A stretch of DNA of 10,467 bases from Actinomycetes bacterium (GTDB lineage: Bacteria; Actinomycetota; Actinomycetes; Actinomycetales; Microbacteriaceae): assembly GCA_023451265.1 (NCBI GenBank), contig JAEYAG010000226.1:1-10467 (forward strand), written 5' to 3'. Position numbers and translations under genes: made by a program. This document shows positions 1-5,890 of the stretch, piece by piece. Within the stretch, counting starts at the first letter, position 1; every line of letters starts with the position of its first letter. Under the pieces are notes generated by a model that saw nothing but the letters and a program-made list of their open reading frames with translations, was not told the origin of the DNA and did no database searches.

Positions 1-986
1 ACGCCGCGCCGCAGCCTGCCGCAGCGCCCTCACCCGCCGCATCGCCTGTTCCGCCGCCCCCGCCCGTCGTGCCGGAGGGGCCGATCACCCTGGCGCACGT
101 CCGGGATGCCTGGCCCGAGATCCTGCAGCGTCTCGAGCCGCTCAGCCGCGCGTCGTGGATGATCGCCACCGTCGCGACGCCCGTCGCCCTCGCCGACGAC
201 GTGCTCACCCTGAGCTTCCAGAGCCAGGGCGACGTCGCGGCGTTCAAGAAGCTCACCGGCGGCAAGGGCCCGAGCGAAGACCTCCGCGGCGCGATCCGCG
301 ACGTTCTCGGCATCCGCGTCAAGTACGTCGCGCGGCACGACTCCGACGGCACGGTCCCGCCGGAGGCCCCGCCCGGTGGCCACGGATCCGGCGGGTCGGA
401 TGCCGGCGCCACCCCCTCCACTCCCTCCACGTCGTCCGGCCCGTCCGCCCCCGCGGCTCGCACCGCGGCGCCGGCCGCGCGACCCGCGGTGCGCGAGTCC
501 GCCGCCGACCCGGTGACGGAGTGGGCGGTCGCCCGCATCCCGTCCTCGCCCGATCCCGGTGCCGCATCGGCGCCCCAGGCGGGAACCCCCGACGGTCCCC
601 GCGCGAGCGCGACGGCGCCCCAGCCCGCAGCGGCACCGGTGACCGCCGGGCTCGCCGTGGACGACGAGCCGGAAGAGGCGGCATCCGCCGTCACGCCCGT
701 GCTGACGCTGGAACGCGACGGCGACGTGATCCGTGACGAGCCGGCGGTCGATGCCGACGACGACGAGCTGCCGCCCCCGGTCGACGCGGAGGCGCCGGTC
801 CCGCCGCGCGCGCCGGTCGCGGTCGAGCCCCGCGGCGCTCAGAACGCCCCCGGCCGGGCGACGAACGGTGCGCGGCCTTCGCGCGGCATCGAGCGGGTCG
901 GCGAGGCCGTCGTGCGTCAGATGCTGGGTGCGACGTTCGTGCGTGAAGAGCCCTACAGCCCGCCGACGCGGTTCCAGGAGCGGTGA
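1..986 (+). CDS. dnaX: DNA polymerase III subunit gamma/tau, C-terminal part (5' end outside window)
   Basis: DnaX is the ATPase core of the clamp loader, which places the sliding clamp on DNA and links the polymerases at the fork. Only about 327 C-terminal residues are visible. The frame is open from the window edge (first full codon at 3), so the GTG at 69 is not a real start. The first 25 or so residues are an Ala/Pro linker. Next comes a folded block (about 115-340) resembling DnaX domain III, with a conserved DAWPEIL-type helix and the strand LTLSFQSQGDVAAFKK. A long Pro/Ala/Asp/Glu low-complexity linker follows (about 345-870). The gene ends in the conserved tail GEAVVRQMLGATFVREE, typical of actinobacterial DnaX. 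The Walker motifs and AAA+ domain lie outside the window. recR begins 14 nt downstream, a classic neighbour. Identification rests on the domain III block, the tail and the recR linkage. Confidence 0.92.
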   Translation, partial: AAPQPAAAPSPAASPVPPPPPVVPEGPITLAHVRDAWPEILQRLEPLSRASWMIATVATPVALADDVLTLSFQSQGDVAAFKKLTGGKGPSEDLRGAIRDVLGIRVKYVARHDSDGTVPPEAPPGGHGSGGSDAGATPSTPSTSSGPSAPAARTAAPAARPAVRESAADPVTEWAVARIPSSPDPGAASAPQAGTPDGPRASATAPQPAAAPVTAGLAVDDEPEEAASAVTPVLTLERDGDVIRDEPAVDADDDELPPPVDAEAPVPPRAPVAVEPRGAQNAPGRATNGARPSRGIERVGEAVVRQMLGATFVREEPYSPPTRFQER

Positions 987-1000
987 GGCGAGCAGAACCC

Positions 1001-1594
1001 ATGTACGACGGCATCGTCCAAGACCTCATCGACGAGTTCGGCCGCCTTCCCGGCATCGGGCCGAAGTCGGCGCAGCGCATCGCGTTCCACATCCTGCAGA
1101 CGCCCACGTTCGACGTGTCCCGCCTGTCGCACCTCCTCGGCGAGCTGCGCGAGCGGGTGCGATTCTGCGAGATCTGCGGCAACGTCAGCGAGCAGGAGCG
1201 CTGCGCGATCTGCCGCGATCCGCGCCGCGATCAGAGCCTCATCTGCGTCGTCGAGGACGCCAAAGACGTCTCCGCGATCGAGCGCACGCGTGAGTTCCGC
1301 GGGCTCTACCACGTGCTCGGCGGCGCGATCAGCCCCATCGCGGGCATCGGTCCCGACGACCTGCGCATCACGCAGCTCATGCAGCGGCTCGCCGACGGCA
1401 CGGTGCAGGAGGTGATCCTCGCCACCAACCCCAACCTCGAGGGCGAGGCCACCGCGACCTATCTCAGCCGCCTGCTGCACACGATGGAGATCCGCGTTAC
1501 CCGTCTCGCCTCGGGCCTGCCGGTGGGCGGCGACCTGGAGTACGCCGACGAGGTGACCCTCGGCCGGGCCTTCGAGGGCCGGCGCAGCGTGTGA
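1001..1594 (+). CDS. recR: Recombination mediator protein RecR
   Basis: RecR works with RecO (and RecF) to load RecA onto SSB-coated single-stranded DNA at gaps, in cytoplasmic recombinational repair. The 197-residue product has the normal family length (about 200). Visible in order are an N-terminal helix-hairpin-helix (LPGIGPKSAQRIAFHIL, residues 16-32), a four-cysteine zinc finger (C56, C59, C68, C71), and a Toprim domain with the acidic pair in VVEDAKDV (E85, D86) and the conserved NPNLEGEAT stretch (143-151). A further GTG lies upstream in frame at 983, but the ATG at 1001 gives the canonical MYDGIVQDLIDEFGRLPG start, and a GAGGCGAG purine stretch lies just upstream. It sits 14 nt after dnaX, and its stop overlaps the next start codon, so the three genes are probably co-transcribed. 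The ybaB gene that often separates dnaX and recR is absent here. Confidence 0.97.
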   Translation: MYDGIVQDLIDEFGRLPGIGPKSAQRIAFHILQTPTFDVSRLSHLLGELRERVRFCEICGNVSEQERCAICRDPRRDQSLICVVEDAKDVSAIERTREFRGLYHVLGGAISPIAGIGPDDLRITQLMQRLADGTVQEVILATNPNLEGEATATYLSRLLHTMEIRVTRLASGLPVGGDLEYADEVTLGRAFEGRRSV

Positions 1595-2523
1595 TGTCAC
1601 CGGCCGTCTCCGGCCGCGCGTGGGGGCTCTACGCGCTCATGGCCGTGCTGTGGGGCATCCCGTACCTGTTCATCAAAGAGGCCGTCGACTCCATCTCGCC
1701 CGCCGCGATCGTCGCGGGGCGCACGCTGCTCGGCGCCGCGGTGCTGCTGCCGATCGCGCTGCACCGGGGAGCCCTGCGACCGGCGCTGCGGGTGTGGCCG
1801 TGGGTGCTCGCGTTCGGCGCGGTCGAGATGGCGGGGCCCTTCCTCCTCCTCGGCCACGCCGAGCAGACGCTTCCCTCCGGCCTGACCGGACTGCTCGTGG
1901 CCACCGTGCCGCTGTTCGCCGCCGGCATCGCCCTCGCCCGCGGCGACCGTTCGGTGCTCTCGCCCGCGCGCGCCGTGGGTCTGCTCGTCGGCTTCGCCGG
2001 CGTCGTGGTCATCGTCGCCGGCCCGGGCCTGGCCGTCGCGGAGCCCGCGCAAGCGCTCGGAGCCATCGGCCAGGTGCTGCTGGTCGCGCTCCTCTACGCC
2101 GTGGCGCCGTTCATCATCGCGACCAAGCTCGCGCACGTGCCCTCACTGGGGACCATCACCCTCTCGCTTCTCGCCGTCGGCATCGCCTACCTGCCGTTCG
2201 CGCTGCTCACCCAGCACGAGGTCCCCACGCTCCGCAGCGGCCTGTCGCTGGTGGCCCTCGGCATCCTGTGCACGGCGCTCGCCTTCCTCGGGTTCTTCGC
2301 GCTGATCGGAGAGGTCGGGCCCGTGCGGGCGCCGCTGTTCACCTACGTCAACCCGATCGTCGCGATCCTGCTCGGCGTCGTCGTCCTCGGCGAGACGCTG
2401 TCGGCAGGGCTGCTCGTCGGCTTCCCGCTCGTGATCGTCGGATGCTGGCTCGCCGCCACCGGTGGACGCCTCAGCCCCCGGCGGCCCGCCGACGGCGAAC
2501 TGCCGCCGATCACCGCTGCCTGA
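1594..2523 (+). CDS. EamA/DMT-family membrane transporter
   Basis: The 309-residue protein is a probable ten-helix inner-membrane carrier of the drug/metabolite transporter superfamily, typically an exporter of amino acids or other metabolites. Substrate cannot be read from the sequence. Two EamA repeats are visible (about residues 10-142 and 155-290). The first begins with the typical LWGIPYLFIKEAVDSISPAAIVAGR, and the second ends with the family signature YVNPIVAILLGVVVLGE (251-267). Hydrophobic segments lie roughly at 10-28, 35-57, 68-86, 95-115, 124-144, 156-176, 184-204, 215-237, 243-266 and 270-289. The ATG at 1594 shares one base with the recR TGA. A GTG one codon upstream (1591) is an equally possible start. 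No clear ribosome site is seen, so translation may be coupled to recR. The gene is followed after only 6 nt by a convergent minus-strand gene. Confidence 0.86.
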   Translation: MSPAVSGRAWGLYALMAVLWGIPYLFIKEAVDSISPAAIVAGRTLLGAAVLLPIALHRGALRPALRVWPWVLAFGAVEMAGPFLLLGHAEQTLPSGLTGLLVATVPLFAAGIALARGDRSVLSPARAVGLLVGFAGVVVIVAGPGLAVAEPAQALGAIGQVLLVALLYAVAPFIIATKLAHVPSLGTITLSLLAVGIAYLPFALLTQHEVPTLRSGLSLVALGILCTALAFLGFFALIGEVGPVRAPLFTYVNPIVAILLGVVVLGETLSAGLLVGFPLVIVGCWLAATGGRLSPRRPADGELPPITAA

Positions 2524-2529
2524 ACGCCG

Positions 2530-3033
2530 TCAGCGCAGCACCTCCACGAGGACGACCCACGAGATGAGCAGCGCCGCCATGATCGCCAGGATAGAGCCCG
2601 CCGCGAAGACCACAAGTCCCGCGGGGGAGCCCGCGATCAGCAAGACGGCGCCGACGAGGTAGGCGACGGGGGCCACGAACCCCAGCCCGGCCTTCAGCGG
2701 ACGCACCCGGTTGGCAGGATCGCGGTTCTCGACGATGCGCCGCGCCGCCTGCGCAGGGAAGACCGTGAAGAGTGCGGCCGTGACGAGCACCGTGATGCCG
2801 TACGCCGTCGGACCGATGCCGGGGATGAGGCCGACGGCCGAGGCGGTGATCGCGAGCACAAGGCCGGCGATCGCCGCGGCCAGGCGCGAGGTGAGCGAGG
2901 TCGCCTTGACGATGTCGGCGATGTTCACGCTCGCGGCGACGATCACGAGGCCCGCCAGCGCGGCCGTGGCCCCCACCATGGCCACGTGGAAGTCGTGCCA
3001 GTGCTCGATCGCGTCCGCGAGATCCACCGTCAT
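2530..3033 (-). CDS. Hypothetical five-helix membrane protein
   Basis: I do not recognise a function. The 167-residue product has a short N-terminal stretch rich in His and acidic residues (IEHWHDFHVAMVG, 9-21), followed by hydrophobic segments at roughly 16-37, 52-71, 77-95, 113-133 and 138-162. It should therefore be an integral membrane protein with little soluble mass. The start, a His/Phe-containing stretch leading into a Gly/Ala-rich first helix ending in VAASVNI, resembles a widespread group of uncharacterised bacterial membrane proteins, some of them labelled only as hypothetical. No catalytic motif is visible. A TAGCAT box lies 6 nt upstream of the ATG and no Shine-Dalgarno is seen, so a leaderless mRNA is plausible. 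The gene is monocistronic in this window, converges tail to tail on the EamA gene and diverges from lysC. Codon use matches its neighbours. Confidence 0.8.
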   Translation of the reverse strand: MTVDLADAIEHWHDFHVAMVGATAALAGLVIVAASVNIADIVKATSLTSRLAAAIAGLVLAITASAVGLIPGIGPTAYGITVLVTAALFTVFPAQAARRIVENRDPANRVRPLKAGLGFVAPVAYLVGAVLLIAGSPAGLVVFAAGSILAIMAALLISWVVLVEVLR

Positions 3034-3039
3034 GGTCGG

Positions 3040-3045
3040 ATGCTA
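3040..3045 (-). promoter_or_regulatory. Candidate -10 box of the membrane-protein gene (leaderless arrangement)
   Basis: Read on the minus strand, TAGCAT fits the actinobacterial -10 pattern TANNNT and ends 6 nt before the ATG at 3033. Transcription would start at or next to the A of the start codon. Only a weak -35 candidate (GGTGAC, 3063-3068 on the minus strand, 17 nt spacer) is visible. The lack of any ribosome binding site between box and ATG agrees with a leaderless transcript. Confidence 0.45.
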
Positions 3046-3135
3046 GCGCCACCGGTCCTCGCGTCACCACGCCCCGGCCTCGCCGCCCGGATGGGTGCCC
3101 GCCGTCACATGGCGGGGCGGGCATGCCGGCATCCC

Positions 3136-3141
3136 TACAAT
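3136..3141 (+). promoter_or_regulatory. Candidate -10 box of the lysC promoter
   Basis: TACAAT is a good TANNNT match in a GC-rich spacer and is the only such box between the divergent membrane-protein gene and lysC. No convincing -35 hexamer is seen at the usual distance. It predicts a transcription start near 3148 and a leader of about 93 nt before the GTG at 3241. The 3034-3240 gap otherwise holds only the leader hairpin listed separately. Confidence 0.5.
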
Positions 3142-3148
3142 GGTGCGG

Positions 3149-3171
3149 TGGGCGCGGCATCCGTGCGCCCA
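3149..3171 (+). other. Hairpin at the predicted 5' end of the lysC leader
   Basis: TGGGCGC (3149-3155) and GCGCCCA (3165-3171) are perfect inverted repeats of 7 bp around a 9-nt loop, with one possible extra G-U pair inside. The structure begins about where transcription from the TACAAT box should start, so it could stabilise or regulate the lysC mRNA. I see no recognisable lysine-riboswitch core. In GC-rich DNA such stems also occur by chance. Confidence 0.35.
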
Positions 3172-3240
3172 GCGTGTTCCACCGGCATCCCGCTCCGCCT
3201 CGCGCGGCCGCGGCGCCGCACGTCCCCGGGAGTTCCACAC

Positions 3241-4542
3241 GTGGCGCTGATCGTCCAGAAGTACGGCGGGTCCTCCGTCGCCGACGCCGAGAGCATCAAA
3301 CGCGTCGCCAAGCGCATCGTCGACACCCGCCGTGCCGGGCACGACGTCGTCGTCGCCGTGAGCGCGATGGGCGACACCACCGACGAGCTGCTCGACCTCG
3401 CGCACCAGGTCGCGCCGATCTCGGCGCCGCGCGAGCTCGACATGCTGCTGAGCTCGGGGGAGCGCATCTCGATGGCGCTGCTGGCGATGGCGATCCACTC
3501 GATGGGCTTCGAGGCGCGCTCGTTCACCGGCAGCCAGGCCGGCATGATCACCGACGCCACCCACGGCGCCGCGCGCATCGTCGACGTCACCCCGGTGCGC
3601 CTGCGCGAGGCTCTGGACGAGGGCGCAATCGTCATCGTCGCCGGATTCCAGGGCTTCAACCGCGACACCCGCGACATCACGACGCTCGGCCGGGGCGGCT
3701 CCGACACGACCGCGGTCGCCCTCGCCGCGGCGCTGGATGCCGACGTGTGCGAGATCTACAGCGACGTCGACGGCATCTTCACCGCCGACCCGCGCGTCGT
3801 CCCGAAAGCCCGCAAGCTCGATGTCGTCTCCGCCGAGGAGATGCTCGAGCTCGCCGCCAACGGCGCCAAGGTGCTCTACATCCGCGCCGTCGAGTACGCC
3901 CGCCGCCACGGCGTCATGATCAACGCCCGCTCGACGTTCAGCTCGGGCCAGGGCACCTTCGTCCTCGCCCCCGGCATGACGGTCCCGGCCGGCATCGCCC
4001 TGCCCCGCTCAGAGGAGTCCACCATGGAAGAGCCCATCGTCGCCGGTGTCGCCACCGACCTCAGCCAGGCCAAGATCACCGTCATCGGGGTGCCCGACGT
4101 GCCGGGCAAGGCCGCCGAGATCTTCACCGTCGTCGCCAAGAGCGGCGCCAACGTCGACATGATCGTGCAGAACGTGTCGGCGGCCGCGACCGGCCGCACC
4201 GACATCTCGTTCACGCTGCCGAAGTCGGATGCCGCGACCGCCCTGCGTGCCCTGGCCGGCGAGCAGACGCGGGTCGGCTTCGAGAGCCTCGTGCACGACG
4301 ACCAGATCGGCAAGCTGTCGGTCGTCGGCGCCGGCATGCGCACACACTCCGGCGTCTCGGCGACGCTGTTCGAGGCGTTGTCGACGGCGGGCGTGAACAT
4401 CGAGATGATCTCGACGTCGGAGATCCGCATCTCGGTCGTCGTCCGCGGCGACGAGCTCGCCGAGGCGGCGCGTGTCGTGCACACCGCCTACGGTCTCGAC
4501 GGCGACACCGAGGCTGTCGTCTACGCCGGCACCGGCCGCTGA
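3241..4542 (+). CDS. lysC: Aspartate kinase (alpha subunit)
   Basis: Aspartate kinase phosphorylates L-aspartate with ATP, the committed step of the pathway to lysine, diaminopimelate, threonine, methionine and isoleucine. The 433-residue protein has the kinase domain first: VQKYGGSS (5-12, catalytic Lys7), SAMGDTTDELL (41-51), LLSSGERIS (69-77), TTLGRGGSDTTAVALA (147-162) and YSDVDGIFTADPR (173-185). Two ACT regulatory modules follow (about 268-430), and the protein ends in EAVVYAGTGR as in Corynebacterium and Mycobacterium. The start is GTG, preceded 8 nt upstream by GGGAG (3228-3232). A longer in-frame reading back to 2986 runs across the promoter and is not used. The ACT region keeps the DMIVQNVS and STSEIRISV elements of the lysine/threonine-regulated enzymes. 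asd follows after 171 nt. It is slightly longer than the 421-residue Corynebacterium enzyme. Confidence 0.98.
   Translation: MALIVQKYGGSSVADAESIKRVAKRIVDTRRAGHDVVVAVSAMGDTTDELLDLAHQVAPISAPRELDMLLSSGERISMALLAMAIHSMGFEARSFTGSQAGMITDATHGAARIVDVTPVRLREALDEGAIVIVAGFQGFNRDTRDITTLGRGGSDTTAVALAAALDADVCEIYSDVDGIFTADPRVVPKARKLDVVSAEEMLELAANGAKVLYIRAVEYARRHGVMINARSTFSSGQGTFVLAPGMTVPAGIALPRSEESTMEEPIVAGVATDLSQAKITVIGVPDVPGKAAEIFTVVAKSGANVDMIVQNVSAAATGRTDISFTLPKSDAATALRALAGEQTRVGFESLVHDDQIGKLSVVGAGMRTHSGVSATLFEALSTAGVNIEMISTSEIRISVVVRGDELAEAARVVHTAYGLDGDTEAVVYAGTGR
4024..4542 (+). CDS. lysC: Aspartate kinase beta subunit from an internal start within lysC
   Basis: Inside lysC, in the same frame, AGAGGAG (4011-4017) stands 6 nt before ATG 4024 (codon 262). 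This is a better ribosome binding site than that of the full-length gene. Starting there gives a 172-residue protein, MEEPIVAGVATD to YAGTGR, made only of the two ACT modules. In Corynebacterium glutamicum the lysC gene is known to make a 172-residue beta subunit in the same way, and aspartate kinase there is an alpha2-beta2 enzyme whose beta subunit binds inhibitor at the interface. Length, start residues (MEE) and position agree, so the same dual-product arrangement is inferred here. Expression itself cannot be seen from sequence. Confidence 0.75.
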   Translation: MEEPIVAGVATDLSQAKITVIGVPDVPGKAAEIFTVVAKSGANVDMIVQNVSAAATGRTDISFTLPKSDAATALRALAGEQTRVGFESLVHDDQIGKLSVVGAGMRTHSGVSATLFEALSTAGVNIEMISTSEIRISVVVRGDELAEAARVVHTAYGLDGDTEAVVYAGTGR

Positions 4543-4590
4543 CCGCGGCATCCGCTCACCGCGCGCTGCTCGTCGGCGCCGCACCCGGTC

Positions 4591-4626
4591 GCCCAGCGGA
4601 GGCGATCTGCCCAGCGGAGGCGGATC
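4591..4626 (+). repeat. Two-copy 18-bp tandem repeat in the lysC-asd gap
   Basis: GCCCAGCGGAGGCG occurs at 4591-4604 and again at 4609-4622, giving two adjacent 18-bp units that match at their first 14 positions. The second copy forms the left arm of the hairpin listed next. The six-base GAGGCG of the first copy (4599-4604) could pair with the same right arm. Two copies are too few and too short for a CRISPR array. Confidence 0.6.
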
Positions 4627-4643
4627 CGGCAGGCATCCGCCTC
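4617..4643 (+). terminator. Hairpin between lysC and asd (terminator-like, no T tract)
   Basis: GAGGCGGAT (4617-4625) and ATCCGCCTC (4635-4643) form a perfect 9-bp stem with a 9-nt loop. It lies 74 nt after the lysC stop and just before the putative asd promoter, the expected place for the end of the lysC transcript. No run of T follows, as is common in high-GC actinobacteria, so a processing or attenuation role is also possible. Confidence 0.45.
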
Positions 4644-4653
4644 TCCTCGGCCG

Positions 4654-4681
4654 TTCGCCTGTTCTCGGCCGACGATAGAAT
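4654..4681 (+). promoter_or_regulatory. Candidate asd promoter
   Basis: TAGAAT (4676-4681) fits the -10 consensus TANNNT and is preceded at 16 nt by a weak -35-like TTCGCC (4654-4659). It predicts a start near 4688 and a leader of about 26 nt containing the AAGGA ribosome site (4703-4707). This would let asd be expressed independently of lysC. Confidence 0.5.
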
Positions 4682-4713
4682 CACTCAACCCCTTTCACCG
4701 GCAAGGATCCCTC

Positions 4714-5787
4714 ATGACCCGCATCTCTGACTCAGGACTCTCCGTCGCCGTCGTCGGCGCCACCGGCCAGGTGGGCGCGGTCATGCTGGAGATCCTCGCC
4801 GAGCGGAGCTTCCCGATCCGCGAGCTGCGCCTGTTCGCGACGGCCCGTTCGGCCGGCACGGCCGTCGAGTTCGGCGGCGAGACGATCATCGTCGAAGACG
4901 TCGCGACGGCGGATGCCGCGGGCATCGATGTCGCATTGTTCAGCGCCGGTGCGACGGGATCGCGCGCGCACGCGCCGCGGTTCGCCGAGGCGGGAGCCGT
5001 CGTCATCGACAACTCCAGCGCCTGGCGCATGGACCCCGACGTGCCGCTCGTGGTCAGCGAGGTCAACCCGCACGCCGCTGTCAACCCGCCCAAGGGCATC
5101 ATCGCGAACCCGAACTGCACGACGATGGCGGCGATGCCGGTGCTGAAGCCGCTGCACGAGGCCGCGGGGCTCGAGCGCCTCATCGTCAGCACGTACCAGG
5201 CCGTGTCCGGCTCGGGACTGGCCGGTGCGCAGGAGCTCCTCGGCCAGGTTGAAGGCGTGCTCGCGCAGGGTCACACGCTCGACCTCGTGCACGACGGCTC
5301 CGCCGTGGACTTCCCGCAGCCGGAGAAGTACGTCGCGCCGATCGCGTTCGACGTCATCCCGCTGGCCGGCAACCTCGTCGACGACGGTGACAACGAGACC
5401 GACGAGGAGAAGAAGCTCCGTAACGAGAGCCGCAAGATCCTCGAACTGCCGGGCCTCCGCGTCGCCGGCACGTGCGTGCGCGTGCCCGTCTTCACGGGGC
5501 ACTCGCTATCGATCCACGCCGAGTTCCGCGACGACATCACCCCCGACCGTGCGCGCGAGATCCTTGCCTCCGCCCCCGGTGTCGTCCTCGAAGAGGTTCC
5601 GACGCCGCTGCAGGCCGCGGGCAACGACCCGAGCTACGTCGGCCGCGTCCGCGCCGACCAGTCCGCCCCCGAGGGCAAGGGCCTCGTGCTGTTCATCAGC
5701 AACGACAACCTCCGCAAGGGTGCGGCGCTGAACGCCGTGCAGATCGCCGAGCTCGTCGCCGCGCGCCTCGGCGCGACCGCCGCCTGA
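4714..5787 (+). CDS. asd: Aspartate-semialdehyde dehydrogenase
   Basis: Asd reduces L-aspartyl-4-phosphate, the product of LysC, to aspartate-4-semialdehyde using NADPH. This is the branch point for lysine/diaminopimelate and for homoserine-derived amino acids. The 357-residue protein has the usual length. It shows an N-terminal Rossmann motif VAVVGATGQVG (11-21), the substrate and active-site segment NPNCTT with catalytic Cys135, the YQAVSGSG loop (161-168), CVRVPVFTGHS with the conserved Arg256 and general-base His263, and the C-terminal ISNDNLRKGAALNAVQIAE (328-346). The ATG is preceded 6 nt upstream by AAGGA (4703-4707). It lies 171 nt after lysC on the same strand, the standard actinobacterial pairing, but has its own promoter-like box and a hairpin in between. 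No domain or key residue is missing. Confidence 0.98.
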   Translation: MTRISDSGLSVAVVGATGQVGAVMLEILAERSFPIRELRLFATARSAGTAVEFGGETIIVEDVATADAAGIDVALFSAGATGSRAHAPRFAEAGAVVIDNSSAWRMDPDVPLVVSEVNPHAAVNPPKGIIANPNCTTMAAMPVLKPLHEAAGLERLIVSTYQAVSGSGLAGAQELLGQVEGVLAQGHTLDLVHDGSAVDFPQPEKYVAPIAFDVIPLAGNLVDDGDNETDEEKKLRNESRKILELPGLRVAGTCVRVPVFTGHSLSIHAEFRDDITPDRAREILASAPGVVLEEVPTPLQAAGNDPSYVGRVRADQSAPEGKGLVLFISNDNLRKGAALNAVQIAELVAARLGATAA

Positions 5788-5876
5788 CACGTCCCGCGAA
5801 ATCACGGGGGAGTAAGAACCGCGAGACTTGACGGGCGAGGGGATGCCGCGCGGCGGCGACCCGCGGAAACCCGGCC

Positions 5877-5882
5877 TAGACT
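5877..5882 (+). promoter_or_regulatory. Candidate -10 box of mqo (leaderless arrangement)
   Basis: TAGACT fits TANNNT and ends 8 nt before the GTG at 5891, so the transcript would begin at the start codon itself. No convincing -35 is present at 16-18 nt, although a TTGACG lies further up (5828-5833), too far to belong to this box. The 103-nt asd-mqo gap shows only weak short inverted repeats, and no clear terminator for asd. Confidence 0.5.
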
Positions 5883-5890
5883 GGAACATT

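Noticed and set aside
345..870. Ala/Pro-rich stretch of dnaX as a separate gene or frameshifted region
   Set aside because: The dnaX frame stays open throughout and ends in the conserved C-terminal tail; such low-complexity linkers are normal in actinobacterial DnaX.
983..1000. GTG 983 as the recR start
   Set aside because: It overlaps the dnaX stop; the family N terminus MYDG starts at 1001.
2986..3240. Upstream in-frame extension of lysC beginning at ATG 2986
   Set aside because: It overlaps the 5' end of the minus-strand gene and the TACAAT promoter box, and the conserved aspartate kinase N terminus (ALIVQKYGGSS) begins exactly at GTG 3241.
4591..4626. Tandem repeat as a CRISPR fragment
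   Set aside because: There are only two copies of a 14-base match, no spacers of normal length and no cas genes.
5828..5890. Longer mqo reading frame from TTG 5828
   Set aside because: The added residues are not Mqo-like and include the TAGACT box; the FAD motif fits a start at 5891.
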